From the NCBI GenBank assembly GCA_018221105.1, contig JAAOYA010000005.1, forward strand, positions 1 through 64,000: a DNA stretch of 64,000 nt. The letters are read 5' to 3'. The notes under the pieces are model-generated. The model made no database searches. It saw only the letters and a list, made by a program, of their open reading frames with translations, and was not told where the DNA came from. The position numbers and the translations under genes are program-made. How positions within the stretch are numbered: the first letter of the stretch is position 1; each line of letters starts with the position of its first letter. This DNA is from Candidatus Woesearchaeota archaeon (lineage in GTDB: Archaea > Nanobdellota > Nanobdellia > Woesearchaeales > JAAOYA01). Shown piece by piece: positions 1-10,694 of the stretch.

Positions 1-3000
1 CTGATGACAGCCCAAACACTATCTATTAAGTCACCGCCAATATTAATGCTTGGAATCGAAACTGAAATGTTTATTGTCTCATTGATATGAGCGTGATTAG
101 TTGTGGTGATTGTGCTTGTAGCGTTTTGATTGCTTAAGTTAATGTTAACCGCTATTATCGTGCTGTTTTGGCCTGTGTTGCCAAACTCGTCTGTGAAGTT
201 CACTGTGACATTGTGCCATCCTGCAGTTAGTGGTACGATAAGTGTGTAATTGTAGTAACCGCTAGCGTTTGTCGCGACTGGCTTGTAACCTAGTGTTACG
301 TTGTAAACCTCAGGAGTAATACTTGTATCGTTAGTTTCAAAAAATAATTTGTACTTAAAATATCCTCCTGTGATATTTGTTAGCATTGTAAAATTCTGCA
401 CTCCGCTACCATTGACTAAATTGTAGTAAGTGCTTGATGTTCCGTCACTACCAACAAAGTTAGAATCGATATCTGATGAGTTGTAACTGCCAGCAATTTG
501 GAATTTAACACTAGTATTGGTTAGAACACTAGCATCCACTGTCACAGAATCCAACAGTGCTGCTGCGTCTGTCTGAATTAGTTGAGAGGTGAAAGTAGCG
601 CTTGACGCGTAAGCGTTCGGATTGTATTCTTTTACGTTTAAGTATCCTGAAGGATTGGGGTAACCAAAGATTATTTTACCATCACTTTTAGCGTCTAAAT
701 CTGTAAATACTTCGTAGTCACTACCTGCTGAAGTTTCTGTTAATTGTGTGTTCCAATCACTTCCATTATAGCTTGAATAGTATACTGTTGTTGGAACTCG
801 ACTAATATGAGTCATTCCTGCCGGTTGATCTGTTAATGGATCGATTATTACTGCACCCATTCGCTGGTCTGAAGAAGAATGACTATATGTTGTTCCTATT
901 TGTTCAACATCAGTTCCATTAAATTTGAATACTCGATACCCATCACTATTTTGTCCTCCGGTATAATAAATATTGCCTGTTGAATCAACATCAATATCAT
1001 TCCAAAAGGCGTTCGTGGAACCGGGCAGTGTTTGATTACTCCAGGATTTATTAGTTAAATTATATATTGCTAGATTATTATTATATATGTTTATTAGTCT
1101 GTTTCTTGGAGTATCATGGTATAGTCTTACACCGTGAGTAAACACTACTTGTGTTTCGTTTAAGTATGATCCATTCCAAATTGCAAAAACGCTTCCAGTA
1201 GTATTATGGTACAACATGTAAACATTATCACCAACCATTGCCATAGGTGATGTTCTGCCTTGTTGTTGATTAACGTATTTTGTAAATTGTGCTTCAAAAT
1301 CAGTACCATTCCACACAAGCAAAGTCATGTTTTGTATTGTTCTTCTCTGACCAAATAAATACGGATAATTATTACTAGAATTAATATCTACCATTCCCTT
1401 AAAAGATATTACGTTGGTGTCAAAAATTGTAGTCCCCCACGAACCGTTGTACTTTGAATAATAACAATTGTTCAGTGTACAACTGAAAGCGTGAAAATTA
1501 TCTGTACCGTTTTCGTAATGTAAATTAAAGCCTGCATCAATACTTACCATGTAGTGTGATGATGCTGTTCCAAAGTCAGTCCAAGCACCTTCATAAGCTA
1601 TTGTTAGATTGTTAGTGTTTGCTTGCGTGCTTGAGTGCGCGCCACTGTCCCAACTACTATCACTGTCTTCTGTGTAATTGATTGTTGGAACTTGCGCTTG
1701 GTATGGCGCCCAATTGAAAATTGTTGCTAGGATTCCATCTATCCACAAACTGATTTTTTGGTATGCGAATGCTAGGCCGTCCTCCCAAGCTGCAAGGCCT
1801 GTTACTAGAATGCTTTGCAGGGCGTCAGCGATTGCTGGAATAACGCCGATTCCTATTGTAGTGTTTTGTACTGTGAAGTTAAAGATTCCGCTGGTGTCGT
1901 TGTTGCCAATATTGTCTGACGCGTAAACTTGCCAGTAAATTGTTCTTGCTTGTGTGCCGTTGGGGATTTGTTTTGTTATGTTGGACCAGTCGCCGTTGAT
2001 GCCTGTACCAAAGTTTTGCCATGTGTCATTAGTCCAACCACTGCCTGTGTTCCAGGAAAACTTGTACTGATTGAGTGTTGTCTCGCCATTATCTGTCCAG
2101 TTAAGTCTGAATTCAACGTTGTCCAATGGTTTTGGTTTTGTACTAGCTGAAGCATCACTGACTATTTCAGAATCGTCTAAGTTGTAGACTTCTTGATAAT
2201 CATAAACTGGCGCTAGTGTGTCAGGAGTTATTTGTATAATACCGTTGTAAGTTTGCGTTTCAAATAAACTACTTTCGCATGTGATGTTGTAAGTGTAATT
2301 GCCAACTGTTGAAAAATTGGTTTGATATTTGTATAAATCACTTGTTTTTGTAAATGTTTTGTTAAACGTGTTATTTATGCTAATGTAACAAGTAGTTAGT
2401 GGTTGGAAAAACAAGCTTACCCTGTCAGCATTCCTATCTGTTGTTGCAATATCCATTAATCCATCATTGTTCAAATCAGCAATCGCTACCATGTTGCCTG
2501 TGAGAGCTCCTGTACTGTAGTAATTGTTGCAACTTGTGTCGTTTGCTTTGTCACCCCACCCGTTTGTTGGCTGCAGGCATAAGTGAACCGCGTCGTCAGT
2601 TCCACTGTCTGCTATTGCGCCATCTAATAGTCCGTCATTGTTCAAATCTCCGAGTGCTAAGTCAGATGCTGATGTACCACCATATTGGTAGCGTGCATTG
2701 TAATCTGTTCCGTTGCTTCTTGTTTGAAAACCTCCAACGTCTTGGAAATATAGCATGAATCGATCTGGGTTAGAGTTATCCGCTATTGCAACGTCGTCTA
2801 ATCCGTCATCATTCAAATCCCCTGTTTTAATAGCGTAAGCACCACCTATACTATCACGCCAGTGGTCGTAGTTGCTGCCATTTGCTTTATCGCTCCAATC
2901 ACCGCTTGATGGTTGAAAGTAAAAGTCTATATCGCTTGACCCTGGAGATCCTACTACTATGTCTAACAAGCTATCATTGTTAAAATATCCAGTGGCGACA

Positions 3001-6000
3001 TCGTATGGGTTTGAATGTGTGTTGTAGTGCAAGTCTGATAAACTGCCATTAGCACGACTTGACCAACCGCTTAATGGCTGGAAATACAAGTCTATTTCAG
3101 TAGCACTAAAAGATACTGTGACTATATCTGTTAATCCATCATTGTTCAAGTCCCCGCCTGACACCCCATAATTAGTCCCTCCGCTAGCCGCGTAATACAC
3201 GTCTCGCTCACTGTTATTAGCTTTGTCTGACCAATTACCGCTAGATGGAGCAAATAATAAGCTTACCTGTGACCCGGTGTTAACCACTCCTACGTCTGTA
3301 AATGTGTCATTGTTCAAATCTGTAAGTATTAATCTTCTAGGACTGCTTCCTGTTTGATGATACGCGTCGCTTACGCTGTTATTGGCTTTTTCATACCAAT
3401 CTCCACTTGAAGGTTGAAAGAACATACGTACTGTTCCAGCACTACTATCAACTACCGCTATGTCTAATAACCCATCATTTGTAAGGTCTGCTATGGCAAT
3501 TCCGTCTGGCTGGTTAATATAAAAATATAGCTCTCCGCCAGTATTATTGTCCTTAAGATTCCAAGAGTTAAAAGTGGTTATGAGTTCGCTGTTATCATCT
3601 CTTGACCAATTGGTCCAAAAATTTACACCTTGGCCTGTTAGGTATGTTGGGTAAGTGCTGCCAATATCTGTTTTTATTGAAAGGTTAAAATCAGTGTATT
3701 GGCTGATGTTAATAACTCCACTATCGTAAAGATTGTTGTTTTCCCAAACTTCTTCAATAACTCCAACTTCGTCTACTGTGACGTTTATTGTGTGACTGTC
3801 TCCTCCTTCGCCTGTTAGTACTGTTCTAGTGCAGCTTGAATAATTGTAAGCTCCAGCACTAATATTAACTAAATAAGAATCGAATAAAGTATCATCAAAA
3901 TAACAAGATACGTTTGCATCAGTTGCTGTAGCAGTACCACTGTTGGAAATATTAATGTAAGTGTATAATGTTTCATTAGACCAAATATCGGGGTGCGTGA
4001 CAGAAGTCAAGTTTAAGTCTGGCGTTGGCTGAATAGTTACGTTGCTCTCAATTATTTGTGTTTGGTATCCTCCTTTACTGCAATTAACATCCCAATCAAT
4101 TATTCCATCTATAGAAAACGAAGCGTTGTACTCCCACAAGTTCAAAGATGAATTCCAAGTCATGCCTGCGGTGAAATCTGTGATGTTTGCATACGCGCCT
4201 TTTTTGTACAAATCAAAAATCTCAGTTGATGACAATGTTTTATTGTAAATCACTACTTCATCAATTAAACCTTTGAATTGGTGTCCGCTTAAATCATTTC
4301 CTATTTCCAAGTCTTCGGTGCCATCAGGAATTGTCTCGGTGTAAGTTGTGCTATCTACATATTCTCCGTTTAGATAAAAACTTACATTAGAATTGTTTCT
4401 AACAAATGCTACATGAGTCCAAGTTTGTGCTGGGATATAAGCAATATCACTCCATACTAGACCCCAATTACCAGTTGTGTTATCTCCTAACACAAAATTT
4501 ATTCTTTCATCTGCGCTAACAGTAATCCTGTGTTCTCTATGATTATCCGACGATCCTTTTCCAAGTATTGCTCTGTGATCAGCGAAACTATCAATGTTAA
4601 ACCACGCAGCCATTACAAAGGTGTCATTAACGTATAAACTAGGATGGTCAGAGATTTGGATGTCATCATCTATTCCATTAAACCTAAAAGAACTATTTAG
4701 TTTCCCAATCACATCATAAGCCGGGCAAGTAGTGCAACTCCCATTATTAATGCCAAGCGCCGAGTCAACAAAGTAATTATCATCTTCACCAATACTAGAA
4801 TCGTTGTTTAAGTGCAAAAGCAACACAGTGTTTGAATCAGGTGTTATCTCTGTTTTGTTATCAGAAAAGCTTATCTCGCATTGTGCTGTTTGCATTGCGT
4901 ATAAGTTATTTTGAGAGGTAGCAGTTGACACCACAATCATATCTTTTAAGCCGTCGTTTGCGTCTACTGCCCTAACAGCTGCTTGAGATGCGTAACTAGC
5001 ACTACCGACTGCTGCTTTAACATCTTGTTTGTAAAGCAATGTTGCGTTTTCGTCAAGTATTAACGCGTGATTAATAGGGTCACCGTATCCTCCAACTAGT
5101 ATCTCGTCTGTTCCATCATAATTAACATCTCCTGCGTGAAGGCTGTAACCGTAAGCACTTGTGCCTTCAGCAAAGTCATATACCCATTCAGCACCAGCGG
5201 AGTGGTTAAATTGGGCTACCATTGTAGTTGTTGTTGGAGAGTTATCTCTAAACGCCACAACCAATTTATCCTGATTAGTGATAACTGTGTCGTAATTGTA
5301 AAATGCGCCTGTACCAGGCGCGCCGATGCTTTGATAAGTGCTGTTCCACGCAGCTCCTCCGCTTCTACGGCCAAGATACACATCGTTTAATCCATCATTG
5401 TCTATGTCGTATATAGCTCCTGTTGATGGACCAATACCATTGTCTCCTGACGCGAATAATTGTGATCCATTAAAACTGTAAACCCAAACTTGTGGTGAGC
5501 CTCCCACATATAAGATTTCGTATTCTCCATCGCTGCCAACATCTCCTACGTGTATTTCCTTGATATCATCGCTGTGAGAGTCACTCCAGTAGGTACTCCC
5601 ATTAGATAAATAAACACCTAAAAAATTGTTTCCTCCTGCTGCTACGTCGTCAACGCCGTCATAGTTGAAATCAGCAACGTCAACTGCATAGAATAAACCT
5701 GTAATTGTACCTATTTGACCTCCTGTTTCATTGTAAAAGAATAATCCTCCCGGATTATAGGATGGAACCACTATGTCATCAACGTATCCATCACCATCAA
5801 AGTCTCCTTTGTCAATCTCATATGTTGTAATGTTAGCTGTTAATATTGGCCACCCATTCGTGTAGTTTGAACCGTTATTATAGTAAGCGTATAAGTCTCC
5901 AGCGTTAGTTGAGACAATAATTTCCTGGTCTCCATCGTGGTCTAAGTCAACTATTTCCAACGCGTAAGCTGTGTCCCCTCCACCAACAAGTATTTCCCAA

Positions 6001-9000
6001 ATCAAAGGACTAATAATGCTATTGTCAGACAACGACCAGTTCGCGTAGAACCGTGTTTGCTCATTCATCACCACTGTGGTTTCATTGCTTAAAGGATTAG
6101 TTTCTGAATCGTTTTCTTGATCAAAGATGTTTAGACTTGTGTTCCAGTTAACCATGACATCATCAAAAGTATTGATGGGAATCAGTGAAACTTCTGTGCA
6201 ATTAACTAAGAAGGTGTGATTGTTACGGCCAGATTCTGCAAAGCCACTTGCATCAGTGTAATTATAGATGTTGTTAGTGCTGTCCCATGTCATGCTATAA
6301 TAACTTGAGTAGCTTTCTTTTTCAAAACTAATCGAACAATTGCTACTGTAATTAGTTGGGTCAGCAACTGTGCCGTTAGTATAAGTTAAGTTGGCAAAGA
6401 AATCAACTGAGTCATTTCGCCACAAATCAGTGTGAGTACCTACAGCCATGTTAAAATCTGTTGTGTCCCAAATCTCCATTTGAAGATTGGCTTTGGTTGT
6501 GTAACTTGAAAAACTTGCCACGTCAAAGATTAGATTTCCTGAAGAATAACTGGTAAAATTGCAAGAAGGCACCCCGCAGTATTGTCTGTCTTTTAAAATT
6601 ACAAATTTGTTTCTGTTAGCCCATGACAAACCATACATAGACAAAGTTGCTGTTTTGTTTAACTCAGGCAAATTCCCACTATCTATTGAAATGTTGTTTG
6701 ATTGAATCTTGACATACGCGTCCAAGTCTTTACCACTTACATCGATTAGTTGGCTTCCAAACTCTATTTTCCCAGTTGCCGTGTTTTCTAAAACTAAGTT
6801 ATTGACTTGGGATAAATTAACTTCATAGTCAAAGTCAGTTGTTACACCGTTAAAACTGTTAGCTGTTGGACTAGTACCGATTTGTGTCACATTCAAAGAA
6901 ATATTAATCACTCCAGTAATGCCATCGTTTTCTGCTTCAACCACTACGCTACGGTTACCGATAGGAGATGGAACAGATACATTATATTCATAATAACCAT
7001 TTGAGTCAGATGCAGTTGTTAAGTAATTAACACTTAAACTAGATAATGTTGCTGCGGTGTCTCCATCGGTGTCTAATGTTGCTTTGTATTGTATCCAAGT
7101 GTCATTGACAGCGTCGCTGTGCAAAGTGTTTGTTGTTAATTCGCCACTAGTTTCATAATAATCATTTGTACTTGTTGACCCGTACCAATCTGTCCAAGTA
7201 CCAGGCGAACCAGCGTTGTCAGCAGCTGTTCTTATCTGAATCTTTACAGTTCCACTACCGCTAAAGTCAACTGAATAAACCCTTGTCAAGTTTGAGCCTG
7301 TGTTGTAAGGGTTTGATATTAAATTTGATGGGTAATAGCTTTCTAAGGGTTTACTATAAAAATTAACGGTTCCCCCGCCTCGAGTATAATATACAGTGTT
7401 TTCATTAATAGTAAAAGTCGCACCGTTATAATTTCCTACAGGTAAATCTGTGTATGAACTCCATGTATCTGTATCTATAGCATATTGCTCTGTGTACACT
7501 TGATTATTAGCGGCGCCTCTAATAAAGTATAATTTGTTTAAGTCAGCGTTGTAAGCGGTGTTTGAATACAATCCAGCACCCACGTTTTCAGACGCCGTTG
7601 AAATCGTCTCCCAGGTGTCTGTGACTATTGTGTATCTTACTAGTTTGTAGTTTGAGGCAATTGTGTATAAATAATCTCCTGCGCTTACAAGGTCGCTTCC
7701 TTGAGCAATGTTTTCTGTTAGGTTTGCTAGTTGAGTCCAATTATTATCTGTTATGTTATAAGCGTAAAAAGTTTTTTGATTATATATTGGCAATGCATAT
7801 ATTAATTCACCTCCATCCCAGCTAAGGCTCCCACCATTATCAGCCACTATTGGGATGTCTGGTAGAACACTCCACGTATCGTTTGTGATGTTGTACGCCC
7901 AGAATTCTTGTGAGTCTGTACCTCTCAAACCATATATTAAGTCGCCGCCATCCCAGGCTAAGCTTGCACCTGCAGCGTAAATACTTGATGGAGCCGCTGC
8001 TAATTCGTTAAAAGTTGTCCAAGAGTTATCTGAGACGTTGTATCTTACGAAATAAGCGTTGTTATTACCACTAAAAAAGTACATGTAATCTTTTGCGTAT
8101 TCATCAGGTGTATCTGTATAAGCAAAACTTGTAGATGAAGAAGTTAAAGTAATCCATGTGTCGCTGTCAAAAACGTTTAAGAACAAACCGCTTGAAGTGT
8201 TTAAGTAATCACCTATGAATCCTTCATCGCTATTGTTGTAGTACTGTGTCCATCCGGTGCTACTCGCGTACCCTGTTGTGTTGACACCGCTTGACCAATC
8301 TGTTTGGGTGAAGCTTCCATCAACGTAGACTTCGCCGTTTGTAGTTATCTTTATCGGCGCTTCAACAGCTGAGCCGTTTGTCAGATTCACATATCCGCTC
8401 ACAGATATGTTTTGAGAACTGTTTTGTGTTGATGGAACAACGCTTCCACTCACAAGCAAACTCTCATTTAAGTAGTTGAATGTGACGTTGTAAAGCTTAG
8501 GACTCGTCGTGTTGTAACTCGTGCTCAAAACCGCTTTGTATTGAAAATACTGATTAGTCTCCAAACTAAGCTCTGTCAAAGTATTGTTTGTGTAAGGACC
8601 ACTCCAACTCTCCCCGCTGCAAGCAGCGTCGTCACAAGAACGAGCGTAGAATGTTGTTGTGTTTCTTGGACCAGTATATGTATAGTTTTTTATGCCTCTT
8701 TGATATAAATCTATGATTTCTTGGGAAGACAAGGTTTTTTCATAAATTGCTACTTCATCAAGTAATCCGTGGTGATCAAGCGCAGAGTTACTATATGAAC
8801 TTCTTCCAATGTAAGTGTTGTTTTCTCCATGAAAATCGTTTAACATTGTTCCATTAGCAACATTTACTCCATCTCGATAAATAATTAATTCTTTGTTTGA
8901 AGTGTTATATGTTCCAGTCCAGAAGTGCCAGTCTGTATCATTATAAGTTGCAACAGTTGTTACCTCATCAATGCCGTCTACATCTATGTCGAATTGAACT

Positions 9001-10508
9001 GTGTTATCATTTATAAATCCGAATCTCATAGCATCTGTTGTAAGCGTGCCTCCTATTCCAAAGATTGTATCGTATTCATCTATATTGTCTCTTTTTGCCC
9101 ATGCAACAAGTGAAAAATCTTTGTTGGCTAAATCAATACCTGTACCATGACTTATTTCTACTCCTGTGAAATTGTATGCTCCTAAGATTTTTCCAGAAGA
9201 GGTATAATTTGGGCAATCACCTACTGTGCATGAACCATGATTATTATATCCACTAAAATCATAGAAAAACGTGTCGTTTTCATTGTAATCAGAATCATTA
9301 TTTAAATGAAGTAAAAGAACTGTTGAATCTTCAGCATCTATTTCATAAAGCTTTGTTTCTTGCTCCCAGCTTATGTTTTTCCACGTGACGTTTTTGCCTG
9401 CGTTAAAGATTGCTGATTCGTATGTTCCAGTTGAAACATATGCTCCGCCGGATTGATTGAGCTCGATGTAGGTTCCGTTGACTTGTGTGTCGTTGTGCGA
9501 GCCTTGACCACTCCAATCACTAGCGTTCTCAGTAACAGAGACGCCGACCCAAGCTGAAAAATGGTCAACGTCAAAGACTGCCTTGCCGCCTATAATGTTA
9601 AAACTCATTTGAGCTTCAACCCACTTATTTCCAGGACACTTGTTTTGAACAAAATTGAAGTTTTTACAGTAAAGAATTTCGTCAACATTATCAAAGGCTT
9701 CAAGTTCTATTGTTGCATTATCGATTACGATATCGTTGATTGCGAAAACTTCTGTTGAGTACTCGTAGCGTTTAGCTCCTTTGTAAAAATTGCCGTTTAA
9801 CACTCCAGTGTACAAGTCTGTAATATCAGCTGGCAGGTAATCGCCTTTGATTGTTGCTTTTGTCTTTGAGTTTTCTCCTTCAATTACTAGTTCTGTCTTG
9901 TTGGCAAAGCGCTCGAGTTTTTTGAACAATACTTTCTTGCCTGCGAACTTTTCTTCAAGTTTTGTTAACTCTTGCAGTTTATCAAAAGCTTCAATTACTG
10001 GTTCTGTTACATTATCTTCAACTATTGGTTCTTCAATTGTTGCATTATCATCAACAATTGTTGTGTTTGTCTTGTTAAGGACAGGCTCCTGCAAAGGCGC
10101 AGGAGCTGTGTCGTTAACGTTATCTTGTGATTGTTGCTCTGTTGTGGTGTTTTGGGCGGGCAACAATTCACTAGAATTTAAATCGGCGACTGAAAACGTG
10201 GTGTTGACAAACTCTGAGTAGCCAGCACCCCAAAGTAGTGCTTCTACAAAGTAATCGCCATAAAGTGTTGGAATATAAACGAGCTGTGATACGATAACTG
10301 TTTTGTTCGGGTGCTCAATTGTCAAAGAAAAGTTAGCGTTAGGTGGTGTGATGTTGAAGTTTACTTGTTCACTAAAAGAATACTTGTCTTTGTCTGTTGT
10401 AATGTTAAACGTTAATGGCGTTGAATTAAGTGCTAATACTATAGGAAGAATAAATATGACTAGCAAGACTATTGCTACTAGTGACCTCTTTTTTTTACTG
10501 TTGCCCAC
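1..10508 (-). CDS. Giant secreted surface protein with LamG, Kelch-like and FG-GAP/VCBS repeats (partial, C-terminus beyond window)
   Basis: One minus-strand frame stays open from a GTG at 10508 to the window edge, at least 3502 codons; the frame is the same at both ends, so there is no net frameshift. The first codons give a basic start (GNSKKKRS) and a hydrophobic signal or anchor segment at about residues 10-28. After an acidic, Thr/Asn-rich part come a LamG-type concanavalin-like domain (about 390-610), Kelch-like galactose-oxidase repeats (about 780-1040), FG-GAP/VCBS calcium-binding repeats with D-x-D-x-D-G type motifs (about 1500-1870), a second LamG domain (about 1890-2100), a CARDB-like segment (about 2160-2260), a second FG-GAP array (about 2320-2690) and Ig-like segments. 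Such proteins are typically cell-surface adhesins or carbohydrate-binding proteins; the ligand cannot be told. Asn-x-Ser/Thr sites are very frequent. A TATA box lies at 10576-10586 on this strand. GTG is the only usual start after the upstream in-frame stop at 10527. Confidence 0.9.
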   Translation of the reverse strand, partial: MGNSKKKRSLVAIVLLVIFILPIVLALNSTPLTFNITTDKDKYSFSEQVNFNITPPNANFSLTIEHPNKTVIVSQLVYIPTLYGDYFVEALLWGAGYSEFVNTTFSVADLNSSELLPAQNTTTEQQSQDNVNDTAPAPLQEPVLNKTNTTIVDDNATIEEPIVEDNVTEPVIEAFDKLQELTKLEEKFAGKKVLFKKLERFANKTELVIEGENSKTKATIKGDYLPADITDLYTGVLNGNFYKGAKRYEYSTEVFAINDIVIDNATIELEAFDNVDEILYCKNFNFVQNKCPGNKWVEAQMSFNIIGGKAVFDVDHFSAWVGVSVTENASDWSGQGSHNDTQVNGTYIELNQSGGAYVSTGTYESAIFNAGKNVTWKNISWEQETKLYEIDAEDSTVLLLHLNNDSDYNENDTFFYDFSGYNNHGSCTVGDCPNYTSSGKILGAYNFTGVEISHGTGIDLANKDFSLVAWAKRDNIDEYDTIFGIGGTLTTDAMRFGFINDNTVQFDIDVDGIDEVTTVATYNDTDWHFWTGTYNTSNKELIIYRDGVNVANGTMLNDFHGENNTYIGRSSYSNSALDHHGLLDEVAIYEKTLSSQEIIDLYQRGIKNYTYTGPRNTTTFYARSCDDAACSGESWSGPYTNNTLTELSLETNQYFQYKAVLSTSYNTTSPKLYNVTFNYLNESLLVSGSVVPSTQNSSQNISVSGYVNLTNGSAVEAPIKITTNGEVYVDGSFTQTDWSSGVNTTGYASSTGWTQYYNNSDEGFIGDYLNTSSGLFLNVFDSDTWITLTSSSTSFAYTDTPDEYAKDYMYFFSGNNNAYFVRYNVSDNSWTTFNELAAAPSSIYAAGASLAWDGGDLIYGLRGTDSQEFWAYNITNDTWSVLPDIPIVADNGGSLSWDGGELIYALPIYNQKTFYAYNITDNNWTQLANLTENIAQGSDLVSAGDYLYTIASNYKLVRYTIVTDTWETISTASENVGAGLYSNTAYNADLNKLYFIRGAANNQVYTEQYAIDTDTWSSYTDLPVGNYNGATFTINENTVYYTRGGGTVNFYSKPLESYYPSNLISNPYNTGSNLTRVYSVDFSGSGTVKIQIRTAADNAGSPGTWTDWYGSTSTNDYYETSGELTTNTLHSDAVNDTWIQYKATLDTDGDTAATLSSLSVNYLTTASDSNGYYEYNVSVPSPIGNRSVVVEAENDGITGVINISLNVTQIGTSPTANSFNGVTTDFDYEVNLSQVNNLVLENTATGKIEFGSQLIDVSGKDLDAYVKIQSNNISIDSGNLPELNKTATLSMYGLSWANRNKFVILKDRQYCGVPSCNFTSYSSGNLIFDVASFSSYTTKANLQMEIWDTTDFNMAVGTHTDLWRNDSVDFFANLTYTNGTVADPTNYSSNCSISFEKESYSSYYSMTWDSTNNIYNYTDASGFAESGRNNHTFLVNCTEVSLIPINTFDDVMVNWNTSLNIFDQENDSETNPLSNETTVVMNEQTRFYANWSLSDNSIISPLIWEILVGGGDTAYALEIVDLDHDGDQEIIVSTNAGDLYAYYNNGSNYTNGWPILTANITTYEIDKGDFDGDGYVDDIVVPSYNPGGLFFYNETGGQIGTITGLFYAVDVADFNYDGVDDVAAGGNNFLGVYLSNGSTYWSDSHSDDIKEIHVGDVGSDGEYEILYVGGSPQVWVYSFNGSQLFASGDNGIGPSTGAIYDIDNDGLNDVYLGRRSGGAAWNSTYQSIGAPGTGAFYNYDTVITNQDKLVVAFRDNSPTTTTMVAQFNHSAGAEWVYDFAEGTSAYGYSLHAGDVNYDGTDEILVGGYGDPINHALILDENATLLYKQDVKAAVGSASYASQAAVRAVDANDGLKDMIVVSTATSQNNLYAMQTAQCEISFSDNKTEITPDSNTVLLLHLNNDSSIGEDDNYFVDSALGINNGSCTTCPAYDVIGKLNSSFRFNGIDDDIQISDHPSLYVNDTFVMAAWFNIDSFADHRAILGKGSSDNHREHRITVSADERINFVLGDNTTGNWGLVWSDIAYIPAQTWTHVAFVRNNSNVSFYLNGEYVDSTTYTETIPDGTEDLEIGNDLSGHQFKGLIDEVVIYNKTLSSTEIFDLYKKGAYANITDFTAGMTWNSSLNLWEYNASFSIDGIIDWDVNCSKGGYQTQIIESNVTIQPTPDLNLTSVTHPDIWSNETLYTYINISNSGTATATDANVSCYFDDTLFDSYLVNISAGAYNYSSCTRTVLTGEGGDSHTINVTVDEVGVIEEVWENNNLYDSGVINISQYTDFNLSIKTDIGSTYPTYLTGQGVNFWTNWSRDDNSELITTFNSWNLKDNNTGGELYFYINQPDGIAIADLTNDGLLDIAVVDSSAGTVRMFFQPSSGDWYEKANNSVSDAYHQTGSSPRRLILTDLNNDTFTDVGVVNTGSQVSLLFAPSSGNWSDKANNSERDVYYAASGGTNYGVSGGDLNNDGLTDIVTVSFSATEIDLYFQPLSGWSSRANGSLSDLHYNTHSNPYDVATGYFNNDSLLDIVVGSPGSSDIDFYFQPSSGDWSDKANGSNYDHWRDSIGGAYAIKTGDLNDDGLDDVAIADNSNPDRFMLYFQDVGGFQTRSNGTDYNARYQYGGTSASDLALGDLNNDGLLDGAIADSGTDDAVHLCLQPTNGWGDKANDTSCNNYYSTGALTGNMVAIADLNNDGLMDIATTDRNADRVSLFFQPLTTCYISINNTFNKTFTKTSDLYKYQTNFSTVGNYTYNITCESSLFETQTYNGIIQITPDTLAPVYDYQEVYNLDDSEIVSDASASTKPKPLDNVEFRLNWTDNGETTLNQYKFSWNTGSGWTNDTWQNFGTGINGDWSNITKQIPNGTQARTIYWQVYASDNIGNNDTSGIFNFTVQNTTIGIGVIPAIADALQSILVTGLAAWEDGLAFAYQKISLWIDGILATIFNWAPYQAQVPTINYTEDSDSSWDSGAHSSTQANTNNLTIAYEGAWTDFGTASSHYMVSIDAGFNLHYENGTDNFHAFSCTLNNCYYSKYNGSWGTTIFDTNVISFKGMVDINSSNNYPYLFGQRRTIQNMTLLVWNGTDFEAQFTKYVNQQQGRTSPMAMVGDNVYMLYHNTTGSVFAIWNGSYLNETQVVFTHGVRLYHDTPRNRLINIYNNNLAIYNLTNKSWSNQTLPGSTNAFWNDIDVDSTGNIYYTGGQNSDGYRVFKFNGTDVEQIGTTYSHSSSDQRMGAVIIDPLTDQPAGMTHISRVPTTVYYSSYNGSDWNTQLTETSAGSDYEVFTDLDAKSDGKIIFGYPNPSGYLNVKEYNPNAYASSATFTSQLIQTDAAALLDSVTVDASVLTNTSVKFQIAGSYNSSDIDSNFVGSDGTSSTYYNLVNGSGVQNFTMLTNITGGYFKYKLFFETNDTSITPEVYNVTLGYKPVATNASGYYNYTLIVPLTAGWHNVTVNFTDEFGNTGQNSTIIAVNINLSNQNATSTITTTNHAHINETINISVSIPSINIGGDLIDSVWAVI

Positions 10509-10575
10509 CCTAAAAACACCACGTAATCAATGTAGTACTAAATTAATACAATAAATAGTTTAACTGCAGGCTTTG

Positions 10576-10586
10576 CTATATAAAGG
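10576..10586 (-). promoter_or_regulatory. TATA box of the giant surface protein gene
   Basis: The minus strand reads CCTTTATATAG, close to the archaeal box A. It lies about 70 bases before the GTG start at 10508, which predicts a leader of roughly 40 bases. Confidence 0.5.
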
Positions 10587-10641
10587 TTTTTATTTTCTTT
10601 AGAGAAAAAAACAACAATTAAAACAAAAAACGCGTTATTAC

Positions 10642-10659
10642 TATGTTAGTACTAACATA
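10642..10659. promoter_or_regulatory. 18-bp perfect palindrome, operator candidate before rfcL
   Basis: TATGTTAGTACTAACATA reads the same on both strands. It sits immediately upstream of a TATA-like stretch (TTATTAAATAAAA, about 10661-10673), where a regulator would control TFB/TBP access. The TATA-to-ATG distance (about 25 bases) suggests a leaderless rfcL transcript. Function as an operator is inference. Confidence 0.45.
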
Positions 10660-10694
10660 ATTATTAAATAAAAACAAAAAAAACAATTGTTACT

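Noticed and set aside
1678-10554. Many plus-strand ORFs of 60-124 codons
   Set aside because: All lie opposite the giant minus-strand gene and are antisense shadows of its Thr/Asn-rich codons.
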